64,000 nt of DNA, from assembly GCA_946479035.1 (NCBI GenBank), contig CAMLDW010000002.1, positions 73,058 through 137,057 of the forward strand. The letters are read 5' to 3'. The notes below the pieces were generated by a model, which was not told the DNA's origin, ran no database searches, and saw nothing but the letters and a program-made list of their open reading frames with translations. The translations under genes were made by a program, and so were the position numbers. The DNA comes from an uncultured Chthonomonadaceae bacterium. GTDB lineage: Bacteria; Armatimonadota; Fimbriimonadia; Fimbriimonadales; Fimbriimonadaceae. Shown in pieces: positions 6,898-15,266 of this stretch (position 1 is the first letter of the stretch; every line of letters starts with the position of its first letter).

Positions 6898-8394
6898 TCA
6901 GGCGGCGGCGTCCCGGCGGCCCCTGGGAGGCCCGCTAGGGCCGTCCTGGCCCGTGTAGAGCCTCGTCCGGTTGCGCCCCTCCCTCTTGGCCTGGTAGAGC
7001 GCCTGGTCCGCCGCGCTGAGCAGTCCGGGGGCGTCCTGGGCCACGTCCGGGTAGACGGCGCACCCGAAGCTCGCCGTGATCGGCCTGGCCTCGCCGCTCT
7101 TCGACTCGTAGCGAAGAGCCTCGATCGCAAGTCGCACCCGCTCGGCGACCTCTACCGCCACTTTCTGGTCCGCGTTCGCCAGCACCAGCGTGAACTCCTC
7201 GCCGCCGTAGCGCGCGGCCATGTCGTGCGAACGGATGTGCGCCTTCAGGCAGTGCGCCACCGTCTTGAGCACCCGGTCGCCCGCGTCGTGCCCCTCCTCC
7301 TCGTTGAAGCGCCGGAAGTCGTCCACGTCCACCATCACCGCCGCGACCTTGCCACCCTTGCGCTGCGCCTCGTTGATCCTCAGGGCGATGAACTCCTGCA
7401 TCGTGCGGTGGTTGGCGATCCCCGTCAGCGGGTCGAACGCAGCGAGCCGCTCGACGTTCTCGAACATCACCGCGTTGTGGATCGCCAGCGCAAGGTGCTC
7501 GGCGATCGTCTCGAAGGTCTCTTGGTTCGCGAGGAAGGAGGCGTCGCTCTCGCGCCCGACGAGCTCCAGCACCCCCACCAGGCGGCTCGCGCTGAGCAGC
7601 GGCAGCACGATCGCGCCGCCGGGCGGCACGTTGCACGCCACGCCCTCGATCCCTGCAGAGACCGGGCTCTTCTTCACGTCTTCGAGCAGCATCGTCTGAC
7701 GGTCATTGGCCGCGAGCGCGGCGAAGAGCTTCGAGTCCGCTTTGAGCACGTGCACCTTCGCTTTGGCGCGGTCGATGCCCACACACGCGGTGAGTGTGAG
7801 TGGCGCGTGCTCGTCGGCGCGCGCCCACAGCATCGCCGCCGCGAGATCGTAAGTGTTGTAGATCGCGTGCAGGGCGGGCAGCGCGAGCGACTGCAGCGAC
7901 TGTTTGCTGCTCAGCGCGCGCCCGATGCGCTTGAGCGCGGTCGCCGAAAGCTGGTGCGACCGACTCGCCTCGCGCCCTAGCGCCTCTTCGGTCGCGTCCG
8001 CGACGAGCACGACCGCCTCCCTCTGGTAGGGGCAGACGTAGTACCGGTGCCCCTCATGGAACTCGGAGCCTTCTACGCCGCCCAGCGCGCTCTCTATCAG
8101 CGCGCCGACGGGGGACTCGGCCAAAAGCTCGTCGTCGTGCAAGAGCGGGACGTTGTTCGCCAGGCCCCACTTGGCGCGGACCTTGCCGTTGGCGCCCACC
8201 ATGGCGAGCCCGAACCCCTTCGGGCTGAAGAGCCCGATCAGGCCCGGGTCGGCCAGGTCCAAAACCACCGGGGGCCACGCGGCCAGGTTTAGCACGACGG
8301 GGAACCCTACGAGCGGGCGGGCGTCTGTATGGACGCGCACGCCCGCTTCGCGAAGGGCCTTCACGAGGGCGTCGAATGGGTTCTGGGCGGACAC
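6898..8394 (-). CDS. Diguanylate cyclase with GAF-type sensor region
   Basis: Makes cyclic di-GMP from two GTP. The 498-residue protein has no clear membrane segment. Its middle part (about 165-320) resembles a GAF domain, and the C-terminal GGDEF domain (about 330-485) has the active-site variant GGEEF at 397-401. An inhibitory RxxD site (R388-S-H-D391) lies exactly five residues before it, so product feedback is likely. The N-terminal 150 residues are not recognised. The GTG start is preceded by GACAAT at 9 bases. It is monocistronic and divergent from the clostripain-like gene. Confidence 0.9.
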   Translation of the reverse strand: MSAQNPFDALVKALREAGVRVHTDARPLVGFPVVLNLAAWPPVVLDLADPGLIGLFSPKGFGLAMVGANGKVRAKWGLANNVPLLHDDELLAESPVGALIESALGGVEGSEFHEGHRYYVCPYQREAVVLVADATEEALGREASRSHQLSATALKRIGRALSSKQSLQSLALPALHAIYNTYDLAAAMLWARADEHAPLTLTACVGIDRAKAKVHVLKADSKLFAALAANDRQTMLLEDVKKSPVSAGIEGVACNVPPGGAIVLPLLSASRLVGVLELVGRESDASFLANQETFETIAEHLALAIHNAVMFENVERLAAFDPLTGIANHRTMQEFIALRINEAQRKGGKVAAVMVDVDDFRRFNEEEGHDAGDRVLKTVAHCLKAHIRSHDMAARYGGEEFTLVLANADQKVAVEVAERVRLAIEALRYESKSGEARPITASFGCAVYPDVAQDAPGLLSAADQALYQAKREGRNRTRLYTGQDGPSGPPRGRRDAAA

Positions 8395-8403
8395 TCGGCC
8401 TTA

Positions 8404-8409
8404 ATTGTC
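8404..8409 (-). promoter_or_regulatory. -10-like element of the GGDEF gene
   Basis: GACAAT on the minus strand ends 9 bases before the GTG start; a variant of the TANNNT pattern with G at the first position. Confidence 0.35.
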
Positions 8410-8490
8410 GGGGCGCCGTGCGTTGAACCCAACGCGGGCTGAGGCAGAAGGTGCGCCCTTTTTGGCCTGGCTTTGCTATCAGCGGTTGAG

Positions 8491-8496
8491 TAAGTT
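8491..8496 (+). promoter_or_regulatory. TANNNT element of the clostripain-like gene
   Basis: TAAGTT ends 7 bases before the ATG at 8504 and supports that start over an upstream in-frame codon. Confidence 0.45.
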
Positions 8497-8503
8497 TAGG
8501 CCC

Positions 8504-10339
8504 ATGCGCCGTCTAACAACCGTGAGGAAGCCCGCCTCCGTGGCCGCCCTGTTCGCGCTCGCCTGCCTCGTCGGCTGTGGCGGCGGCGGCAAGCACGTCG
8601 TCATCCGCATCCTGGGTGACGGGTGCCCGCTGGGCACGAACCCGGGCCAGGTGCACTACAGCACGACCTGGGGCTCGGGCACTCCGGCGCTCGCCTCGCA
8701 GGCGCTACAGATCGTGGACTCCGACGGCGGGGTTCTGCTGACGTTCGCGATCAACAGGCAAGGCTTGGCTGCCTCCACCCTCGACATACCGAACATCACC
8801 CCCGGCGTCTACGAGTTCCGCGCGTCGCTCTATTCGCAGGAGAACGCGGGCGGCGTGCTGATGGGGGTCTCTTCCCAGGTGATCGACCTGTGCGGGACGA
8901 CCAGGAACGTGAGGACCACCGCCTCGCTCCCGCCGACGAAGTTGAAGGTGAGCCCCGGCAGCGTCGGCATGATCGAGCAGCAGTCGCGACGCTTCGTCGC
9001 GACCGCTTTGGCGGCCAACGGCGACGCCGTCTTCGTGCCGCCGGGAGGGCTGCAGTGGTCGGTGCTTGGCGGCATCGGCAGCGTCGACCCAGCAGGCGAG
9101 TTCAACGCGACGACGGCGGGCGACGGGTCCGTGCGCGCGGCGGTCGCGTCTCCCTCGCTCTCGGCGGCGGGCGCGGTGCACGTCGATGCGTTCATCGTGA
9201 CGCACACGAAGTGGACGGTCTTCGTCTATCTGAACGCGGCGAACAACCTCTACTGGGCGAGCGACCTCAACGTGAACCAGATGGAGCGCGTCGCGGACAA
9301 CCCCGAAGTGAGGTTCGTGATCCAGTGGAAGCAGTCGCGCGACGCGTTCCCCGCCTCGTCGTTCGACGGTGTCCGGCGCGTGCTCGTGAAGCCGGACAAC
9401 AGCAGCGCGGTCGTGAGCGAAGTCGTGCAGTCGAACCTCGTCGACGGCCTAGGCAATCCGCTCGACATGGGCATCCCGCAGACCCTCAAGGACTTCTTGG
9501 ACTGGGGCACGACGTTCTATCCGGCGGACCGTTACGCGCTCGTCATCTGGAACCACGGCAACGGCTGGCACCGCAGACCGATCCATGACACCGGCCGCGC
9601 GTTCAGCTACGACGACCAGTCCGGCAACGCGATCCAGATCTGGCAGATGAACCAAGGGCTCGCCGGCCACCACTTTTCGATCATCGCCTGGGACGCGAGC
9701 TTGATGCAGATGGTCGAGGTCGCGTACGAGGCGCGCTCGTTCGCGGACTTCATCGTGGGCAGCGAGGAGAGCCCGCCGGGCGCAGGGTATCCGTACGACC
9801 TGGTGTTCGACGACTTCCGCGACAACCCGGACGCGACGACCTCTTCGCTGACGAACGCGTTCGTCGACGCGATGGTCACATACCCGCCGTACTTCGGCTC
9901 AAAGATCACGCAGAGCTCGATCGACACGACGCAGCTCTCCGCGCTCAAGGACTCGCTCTCGACGCTCGGAGCGGCGCTCAAGACGGCCTACCAGGCAGAC
10001 CCGGTCGGCATGACGCCGATCGTGCAGCAGGTGCGCGCGGACGCGCAGTCCTATTCGCCGAATGCGACGCGCATCTACCGCGACATCGTCGACCTCTGCC
10101 TACAGCTCGAAGCGAACGCCGCCACCCCCGCCGCCGTCTCGACGGCGGCCGCCGACGTGCGCACAAAGGTCGCTGCCGCGGTCCTGTTCGAGGGGCACAA
10201 CGGCCTGAGCCCGAACAGCCACGGCGTCTCGATCGACTTTTCCGACTTCTCGACCTTCGGCCCCGTCTCGGGCGACTACCTGCAGATGCAGTTCGCGATC
10301 GATTCCCTTTGGGACGAGTGGCTCTCCGTCGCCCCTTAA
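8504..10339 (+). CDS. Clostripain-like (C11) lipoprotein with the catalytic Cys replaced by Ser
   Basis: The 611-residue product has a lipoprotein signal (hydrophobic stretch ending in LVGC, lipidated Cys near residue 26, then Gly-rich) and should sit in the envelope. An N-terminal region of about 200 residues is Ig-like. The C-terminal half matches clostripain-family peptidases: VIWNHGNGW supplies the catalytic His (H351), and 48 residues later the block normally reading DACLM reads DASLM, so the nucleophile position is S399 (codon AGC). His-to-nucleophile spacing matches the family, so the alignment is secure. Either the protein is a pseudoenzyme or it uses serine. The chosen start gives a proper signal peptide. 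Confidence 0.85.
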   Translation: MRRLTTVRKPASVAALFALACLVGCGGGGKHVVIRILGDGCPLGTNPGQVHYSTTWGSGTPALASQALQIVDSDGGVLLTFAINRQGLAASTLDIPNITPGVYEFRASLYSQENAGGVLMGVSSQVIDLCGTTRNVRTTASLPPTKLKVSPGSVGMIEQQSRRFVATALAANGDAVFVPPGGLQWSVLGGIGSVDPAGEFNATTAGDGSVRAAVASPSLSAAGAVHVDAFIVTHTKWTVFVYLNAANNLYWASDLNVNQMERVADNPEVRFVIQWKQSRDAFPASSFDGVRRVLVKPDNSSAVVSEVVQSNLVDGLGNPLDMGIPQTLKDFLDWGTTFYPADRYALVIWNHGNGWHRRPIHDTGRAFSYDDQSGNAIQIWQMNQGLAGHHFSIIAWDASLMQMVEVAYEARSFADFIVGSEESPPGAGYPYDLVFDDFRDNPDATTSSLTNAFVDAMVTYPPYFGSKITQSSIDTTQLSALKDSLSTLGAALKTAYQADPVGMTPIVQQVRADAQSYSPNATRIYRDIVDLCLQLEANAATPAAVSTAAADVRTKVAAAVLFEGHNGLSPNSHGVSIDFSDFSTFGPVSGDYLQMQFAIDSLWDEWLSVAP

Positions 10340-10346
10340 GGGCGGC

Positions 10347-10560
10347 AAAAGAAAAAAGGGCCGGCTGGGTGCGCCGGCCCTGGTGGGCTGGAGGGTGTAT
10401 GTTCTGGAGGAGTTGGCTGCCTCCCAGGTATTTGGCTTTTTCGGCTGCAGGAAAACCTGGTGATGAGAGTCTTCCAACGTGGCGTGCCATTGCGGCATGT
10501 GTGTTTGCCGGGGTGCGCGCTTTGGATGGAAAGTCGGGAGTATTTACGCGCGTCAACTTG
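10347..10560 (-). ncRNA. Candidate orphan small RNA upstream of a perfect terminator
   Basis: A textbook intrinsic terminator on the minus strand has no minus-strand gene feeding it; the nearest lies beyond rpsR. The 200 bases before it contain nested pairing (10474-10478 with 10412-10416, enclosing 10455-10460 with 10424-10429). The 5' end and promoter are not clear. I could not match it to 6S, SRP, tmRNA or a known riboswitch. Confidence 0.3.
10357..10381 (-). terminator. Intrinsic terminator reading on the minus strand
   Basis: A perfect 9-base GC-rich stem (10373-10381 with 10357-10365) around a 7-base loop is followed on the minus strand by a T-rich run (complement of the A-tract 10347-10357). 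On the plus strand no T-run follows, so it does not terminate the clostripain gene in the usual way. Confidence 0.75.
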
Positions 10561-10585
10561 CTTGCCCGTACAGCAATAGTCAGAG

Positions 10586-10620
10586 CCGAAGGTCGAAAGT
10601 AGTGGGTCGAAAGGCAAATG
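10586..10620. repeat. Second GTCGAAG-type repeat tract
   Basis: Degenerate units (CCGAAG, GTCGAAAG, then GTCGAAAG after six bases) end in a GGCAAATGG tail like the tract at 2509-2560. Confidence 0.6.
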
Positions 10621-10711
10621 GCAGGAGGCAGAAGCCAGTGGGGACTGGTCGCGGGAGGCTGGGTGCGCCTTCTTCGAGGGGCCCCGAGGCTCAGTGCCCA
10701 CCCCCGCCCAA

Positions 10712-10720
10712 TGCTATAAT
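10712..10720 (+). promoter_or_regulatory. Extended -10 promoter of rpsR
   Basis: TGCTATAAT is a consensus -10 hexamer preceded by the extended TGn element, with no good -35. It lies 32 bases before the rpsR ATG, leaving a short conventional leader with a GAGTGGAG purine stretch. Confidence 0.75.
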
Positions 10721-10752
10721 TCGAGCCCGCGACACCCGCAGAGAGTGGAGCT

Positions 10753-11190
10753 ATGAGCGAGAAAACCAAGACCAAGGTCACGGCCGCCGAAGGCGAGCCT
10801 GTGGCCGCTCCCACCGAGGAGCCCAAGCCTAAAAAGGCGTTCAAGAAGGATTTTGAGGCTAGCGCCCAGGCTCCCATGGAGGAGAGCGAAGAGTCCATGG
10901 GGGACGACAGGGACGAGCCGCGCGAGCCGAAGATCAGGCGCCGCGGCCGAGCCAAGGTCAGCTACCTCACCGTCAACAAGATCGACGTTGTCGACTACAA
11001 GGACATCGCGATCCTCAAGCGGTTCCTGACCGACCGCGCCAAGATTCTGCCTCGTCGTCAGACCGGCAACACCGCCAAACAGCAGCGCATGATCAGCAAC
11101 GCGATCAAACGCGCGCGCGAGATGGCGCTTCTGCCGTTTGTCGGCCTAGGGAACACCGACGAAGGCACGCGGCGCATCCGGCGCGAATAG
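10753..11190 (+). CDS. rpsR: 30S ribosomal protein bS18 with a long N-terminal extension
   Basis: The C-terminal 80 residues are a clear bS18: [24 protein letters not shown], then an [14 protein letters not shown] block that binds 16S rRNA next to S6. The protein is 145 residues against the usual 75-90, because about 60 residues of Lys, Glu and Pro-rich low-complexity sequence precede the core. No cysteines are present, so this is not the zinc-binding form. The gene is alone, not in the common rpsF-ssb-rpsR-rplI cluster. A strong promoter and the ATG at 10753 fit well; Met codons inside the extension (about 42 and 49) are possible but lack good ribosome-binding sites. Confidence 0.93.
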   Translation: MSEKTKTKVTAAEGEPVAAPTEEPKPKKAFKKDFEASAQAPMEESEESMGDDRDEPREPKIRRRGRAKVSYLTVNKIDVVDYKDIAILKRFLTDRAKILPRRQTGNTAKQQRMISNAIKRAREMALLPFVGLGNTDEGTRRIRRE

Positions 11191-11198
11191 GACTGCGG

Positions 11199-12143
11199 CT
11201 ACGTCCGGTGCACGAACCTCGCGCCCACGGTGAGGTCCGGCCCCACGGTGGGCCCTCCCGGAAAACGCAGGAAGTCGCCGTTCTCACTGAAGTAGAGCTG
11301 TAGCACGCTCTGCGCGCCGATGCGCCTTTGAAAGCCAAACGAGAGCACCCGGTGGTCGCAGTCGAGCCCTGGTTCGCCCGTCCTCGTCGGGCTCTGCTCC
11401 GTGTTCCACTGGACGGTCCAGGCGTCGCGCGAATCGATCGCGTATGTGAGGGCGATGGCAGAGGAGTAGGCGCTCGGGCGCGTGCCGTCCATCTCCGTCG
11501 CCCGGCCCTGCAGCACGAGACCGCCATTGAGGTCGAGGGTCCACGCGCGGCCAAACGGGACGCGCCAATCGAGCGCCGCGCCGGCGTCGAAGTTGCCGCT
11601 GCCCGCCAGCACGGCAGGGTTTCCGGTCGGCAATTTCGCCGCGACGCGCACCACGAGGTTGGGCCGAACCTCCCTTGCGAGCCCCACCGTCACGTCGCCT
11701 ACCGCGGTCGCGGGACCGAACGGCCCCGCGCCTGGGAACTCGATGTGCGAGCGGCCCTGCGGTGTCGAGTCGCGGACCGGGTCTGGTCGATGGATCACGA
11801 CGCTGTGCCACCATTCGATGAGCGGGTCCATGAAACCGCCTCCGCGAAAGACCAATGGCGCCTCGATGAAGAGCTCGTCGCCGTTCTTGAGCCCTCTTGC
11901 GAAGTGGAACAAGGGCCGCCAGGTCTCGGCGTCCTCGTCTATTGGTCCCGACCGTTGAAACTCGTTGGCGCCGTCGAGCGAATAGGACAGGACGGTCTGG
12001 CCCGGGGCGGCTGTGTGGGAGCGCGGTTCGAAACGGAGGAACGCCATATCGGCCGACCTGTGGTTGCGAATCGGCAGTGGCATCGCCCATTGCGCGGGCG
12101 AGAGGCTGGGGGCTGCGACGAGGAGGAGCAGGGCCCGGCGCAT
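11199..12143 (-). CDS. DUF3187 family outer-membrane protein
   Basis: After an N-terminal signal peptide (RRALLLLVAAPSLSPAQ) the mature protein begins with PLPIRNHRS, characteristic of DUF3187. The rest is rich in alternating hydrophobic/polar strands with aromatic girdle-like residues, and the chain ends in a short beta strand, as expected for a barrel. The 314-residue protein has no known ligand. The ATG at 12143 gives a proper signal peptide and has TAGACT 8 bases upstream; a longer frame reaching 12236 lacks this. It is convergent with rpsR across 8 bases and divergent from the AbrB-RND operon. Confidence 0.8.
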   Translation of the reverse strand: MRRALLLLVAAPSLSPAQWAMPLPIRNHRSADMAFLRFEPRSHTAAPGQTVLSYSLDGANEFQRSGPIDEDAETWRPLFHFARGLKNGDELFIEAPLVFRGGGFMDPLIEWWHSVVIHRPDPVRDSTPQGRSHIEFPGAGPFGPATAVGDVTVGLAREVRPNLVVRVAAKLPTGNPAVLAGSGNFDAGAALDWRVPFGRAWTLDLNGGLVLQGRATEMDGTRPSAYSSAIALTYAIDSRDAWTVQWNTEQSPTRTGEPGLDCDHRVLSFGFQRRIGAQSVLQLYFSENGDFLRFPGGPTVGPDLTVGARFVHRT

Positions 12144-12151
12144 CTCCGGCG

Positions 12152-12157
12152 AGTCTA
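12152..12157 (-). promoter_or_regulatory. TANNNT element of the DUF3187 gene
   Basis: TAGACT on the minus strand ends 8 bases before the ATG at 12143 and helps decide that start. Confidence 0.5.
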
Positions 12158-12191
12158 CCGTGGGACTTTGTGCCGCTTTTTTGACGGCACG

Positions 12192-12220
12192 TTGTCCGCA
12201 CTGGGTATGCCTTGTATGAT
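12192..12220 (+). promoter_or_regulatory. Promoter of the AbrB-TolC-MFP-RND operon
   Basis: TTGTCC (12192-12197), a 17-base spacer and TATGAT (12215-12220) form a sigma-70-like promoter with a 27-base leader to the ATG at 12248. Confidence 0.6.
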
Positions 12221-12247
12221 TTGCATGAGAGGTCATGCGGCGTTGCC

Positions 12248-12502
12248 ATGAAATGTAGCGAACAGATGGACCACTGCTTCTACGGCTCAGTGACCGTGGG
12301 CGAACGCGGGCAGGTCGTGATTCCGGCCCATGCCAGGGCCGAACTAGGCATCCGGCCCGGGGACAAGCTGCTGATCATGAAGCACCCGGTCTACGAGGGG
12401 CTGATGATCGCCAAGATCGACGCGCTCCGCGGGTTCCTGGACGAGTTTTCGAGGGAGGTCGCCAGAATAGAGACCGCGCAGAACGTGGAGGAGGGCGCGT
12501 GA
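12248..12502 (+). CDS. AbrB/SpoVT-type DNA-binding protein heading the efflux operon
   Basis: The 84-residue protein contains one swapped-hairpin AbrB domain: SVTVGERGQVVIPAHARAEL and the following GIRPGDKLLI, about residues 14-45. The C-terminal half is acidic and helical, possibly for dimerisation. Proteins of this class bind AT-rich or palindromic DNA as regulators. It shares a GTGA overlap with the tolC-like gene, so it is made together with the pump and is an obvious candidate for autoregulating the operon. A MazE-type antitoxin role is less likely because no toxin gene follows. The ATG at 12248 follows the promoter; a TTG upstream overlaps the -10 region. Confidence 0.82.
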   Translation: MKCSEQMDHCFYGSVTVGERGQVVIPAHARAELGIRPGDKLLIMKHPVYEGLMIAKIDALRGFLDEFSREVARIETAQNVEEGA

Positions 12503-13806
12503 CCGGACTCATCGCAGGCTTGACCCTGGCCGCCCTGACGGCGCAGGCGCAGCCGCAGGCACTGACCGTCGAGGACGCGGTGAAGATCGCGCTTCAAAAC
12601 GCGTTCGCCGTGCGCCTGGCCGAGAGCTCCGCCGAGCAGGCCAAGGACAACCAGAAGGCGGCGAGTGCGGCGCTGCGGCCCAAGATCACGGCTGGGGCGC
12701 AGTACATCCGGCTGGCGCAGGGCGTCTCGAACTCCTTCGGAGGCAGCGGCTTTGGAGGATCGACGTCAGACAGCAAGCAGTTCAACGCGCAGCTCGCACA
12801 GTTGATCGACATCTCGGGCACGACGCACAGAGCGGTCGACGCGGCGAAGTTCCAGAAGCTCTCAAGGCAGATGGACGTTGCGACGCAGGTCAACGAGATC
12901 AAGAACCTCGTCAGGGGGCAGTTCTATCAGGTCTTGCAGTCCCGAGCGCTCGTCAAGGTGCAGCAGGACGCCCTTGGGAGCGCGCAGCTGCGGCTCAAGA
13001 ACGCGCTGCTGCGCGAGGCCCAGGGTGACGTTTCTCACTTCGACGTCCTGCGCCTGCAGACCGACGCAAAGCGCAGCGAACAGGCGCTCGTCGACGCAGA
13101 GAACAACTACGAAATAGCCAAGCAGACCCTGAACAGCTTCCTGGGCCGACCGATCGAGACGGAGTTCGACCCCGCGGACGTCACCGGCGCGATGGACGTC
13201 TCGATGGAGGCGGAGAGAGCCTTGGGAGTCGCGACGAAGAACAGGCCGGAGGTCAGGTCCGGCGGCTACCTGGTGCAGTCGGCGGAGAGCCTTGTCGGTG
13301 TGGAGCAGGGCGCGCTCAAACCTTCGCTCGCGTTCAGCACTCAGTACACGCGCACGATCGACCCGTCGCCGGGCCAGACGGTCCAGAGCCTTTTCGGCGT
13401 CCTCACGCTTTCCTTCACGCTCAGCGACTCCGGGCTAACGAGGTCGCGCGTCAATGCGGCGCGAGAGGTCGAGAAGCAGGCCGCGATCCGGCTTGAGCAG
13501 ACCAAGCTCGCCGTTTCGCTCGACGTCAGGAGCGCGCTGACGCGGCTCGAGTCGGCGAAAAAGGCTTATGAAGTCGCAATTGCTGGGCAAGACTTCGCCA
13601 AAGAGGCGCTGAGGCTCGCGCAACTGCGCTACGACGAGGGTGCGGGCATCCTGCTCGACGTAACTACTGCGCAGTCGGATCTCACGCAGGCGCAGGGCGC
13701 CGCCGTCACTGCCCGCTACCAGTATCTCTCCGCCGTGGCCGCGCTGCAAAGAGCGGTCGGTACGGACGACCTGACCGCCTCCGCCCAGGAGGGTGAATCG
13801 CTATGA
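12499..13806 (+). CDS. TolC-like outer-membrane efflux protein
   Basis: Forms the outer-membrane exit duct of a tripartite pump. The 435-residue protein starts with a signal peptide (about residues 1-18, ending AQAQ). It shows the two internally related halves of the OEP family, each with long Ala, Gln and Leu-rich helices (about 95-205 and 310-425). LTVEDAVKIALQNAF near the N-terminus is the family's typical opening. GTG start in a GTGA overlap with the regulator; ATGA overlap with the next gene. The substrate is unknown. Confidence 0.92.
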   Translation: MTGLIAGLTLAALTAQAQPQALTVEDAVKIALQNAFAVRLAESSAEQAKDNQKAASAALRPKITAGAQYIRLAQGVSNSFGGSGFGGSTSDSKQFNAQLAQLIDISGTTHRAVDAAKFQKLSRQMDVATQVNEIKNLVRGQFYQVLQSRALVKVQQDALGSAQLRLKNALLREAQGDVSHFDVLRLQTDAKRSEQALVDAENNYEIAKQTLNSFLGRPIETEFDPADVTGAMDVSMEAERALGVATKNRPEVRSGGYLVQSAESLVGVEQGALKPSLAFSTQYTRTIDPSPGQTVQSLFGVLTLSFTLSDSGLTRSRVNAAREVEKQAAIRLEQTKLAVSLDVRSALTRLESAKKAYEVAIAGQDFAKEALRLAQLRYDEGAGILLDVTTAQSDLTQAQGAAVTARYQYLSAVAALQRAVGTDDLTASAQEGESL

Positions 13807-15263
13807 GACTCCCCGCTGCATTCGTCGCTCTATCTCTCGTTTTCGCCGCCGGTTGTGTGGACCGCCAGGCGCAAGCGCAGGCGAAACAGACCGAGGCGCT
13901 GATCAAGGATCCTACGACCTCGGTCGAGACCGTCACCGCGGCCCCAACCACAGTCGAGGACACGCTCGACGTAACAGGATCGATCCAGACCTCTGACGAC
14001 GCGAGCGCGACGGCGATCGTCGGCGGACCGATCGTCGCCGTGTTCGTAAAGGACGGCGACCAGGTCTCAGCGGGCCAGGTCATCGCCAAGCAGGACGACA
14101 GCGACTACCAGGCACGCCTTGCTGGCGCGCGGTCGCAGTCGCAGGCGGCAAAGTCCGCCCTAGACCAGGCGAAGGCGGACGCGGCGATCGGGCCCCTCAA
14201 GAGCGCTGCGCAGGTCGCGGCTTCGCAGGCGCGGCTGGACCAGGCGAACTCGCGCCTGAGCAAGCTGCTCAACGGCGCACGGCCGGAGGAAAAGCAGCAG
14301 GCGCAGGCGCAGGTCGACAAGGCTAAGTCGGACATGGAGACCGCCAAGCTGACGCGCGACCGCACCAAGACGCTCTACGACCAAGGCGCGGTCTCAAAGG
14401 CGCAGCTCGAACAGGCGGAGAACGCCTATGTTGCATCGCTCTCGGGCTACGAGTCTGCCCTCGCCAACCAGCGGCTCGTGCAGAACTCTTCGCGTTACGA
14501 GGACATCGCCGCCGCGCAGCAGGACGTGCAGGCGGCCGAGCAGCAGCTGGCGATCGACCAAGCGAACAAGAGGCTCGACGTGCTCTTCGCACAGCGCGTC
14601 GATTCCGCCAGTGCCAACTGGGAAGCTGCGAGACAGAACGAAAAGCTGGCGCAGATCGCGCTTTCGAACACCGTGATCCGCGCGCCTTTCAGCGGCCGCA
14701 TCAGCGGCAAGCCGGTGCAGGCCGGCACTTACGCCTCTCCCGGCGTGCCGATCGCGCGCATCGTCGGCGTCGGCGGCGCCTACTTCGAGGCTGAGGTCCC
14801 CGAGTCGCAGATCGTTCTTCTACAGCAAGGCATCACGGTCGACGTGACGCTCGACGCGCTTCCGGGGGTCAAGGTGGCGGGCACGCTGGTAGCGGTCAGC
14901 CCGCAGGCCACCAGCTCCGGACGCCTCTATTTCGCGCGCGTGCGTCTGGACTCGGTCCCCACTGGCGTGAGGGCAGGGATGTTTGCGCGCGGCGTTGCGG
15001 TTTTGGGCAAGCGGGGCGGCGTGATCCTCTTGCCCTCTGAAGCGATCATAAAGGACGGGCAGAACGCGCACGTCTTCCTTGCCAACGGCGACAAAGCGAA
15101 GCGCGCCGAAGTCAAGCTCGGCGTCACGCGCGACGGAACGACCGAGGTCATCGGCCTCAATGATGGCGACAAAGTGATCGTGAAGGGCCAGGACGCTCTC
15201 GCCGACGGCGCTGCGATCAGTGCCCAAGAGTTCAAGCCGGCGCCGGCGGATAACAAGGAGTAG
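13803..15263 (+). CDS. Membrane-fusion (periplasmic adaptor) lipoprotein of the RND pump
   Basis: Connects the inner-membrane RND transporter to TolC. A lipoprotein signal ends in FAAGC (Cys near residue 17), as in AcrA. Then come a lipoyl half (IVAVFVKDGDQVSAGQVIAK, about 75-100), a long coiled-coil hairpin rich in Ala, Gln and Lys (about 105-270), the second lipoyl half (VIRAPFSGRISG, about 292-303), and beta-barrel and membrane-proximal domains. At 486 residues it is longer than AcrA because of the extended coiled coil. It overlaps the tolC-like gene by 4 bases and precedes the RND gene by 3. Confidence 0.92.
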   Translation: MRLPAAFVALSLVFAAGCVDRQAQAQAKQTEALIKDPTTSVETVTAAPTTVEDTLDVTGSIQTSDDASATAIVGGPIVAVFVKDGDQVSAGQVIAKQDDSDYQARLAGARSQSQAAKSALDQAKADAAIGPLKSAAQVAASQARLDQANSRLSKLLNGARPEEKQQAQAQVDKAKSDMETAKLTRDRTKTLYDQGAVSKAQLEQAENAYVASLSGYESALANQRLVQNSSRYEDIAAAQQDVQAAEQQLAIDQANKRLDVLFAQRVDSASANWEAARQNEKLAQIALSNTVIRAPFSGRISGKPVQAGTYASPGVPIARIVGVGGAYFEAEVPESQIVLLQQGITVDVTLDALPGVKVAGTLVAVSPQATSSGRLYFARVRLDSVPTGVRAGMFARGVAVLGKRGGVILLPSEAIIKDGQNAHVFLANGDKAKRAEVKLGVTRDGTTEVIGLNDGDKVIVKGQDALADGAAISAQEFKPAPADNKE

Positions 15264-15266
15264 ACG

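Larger units (their letters stand above)
10340..10752. other. 413-base intergenic region: hairpin, possible small RNA, repeat tract and rpsR promoter
   Basis: No credible protein gene is present. From left to right the region holds a strong intrinsic terminator oriented to the minus strand, about 200 bases with nested inverted repeats, a GTCGAAG repeat tract and the extended -10 promoter of rpsR. Short ORFs here lack family resemblance. Confidence 0.6.

Noticed and set aside
10340..10385. Hairpin as terminator for the clostripain gene on the plus strand
   Set aside because: The A-tract lies 5' of the stem on the plus strand; the T-run is only on the minus strand.
12181..12186. TTGACG as -35 of the AbrB operon
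   Set aside because: It lies 28 bases from the TATGAT box; TTGTCC with 17-base spacing fits better.
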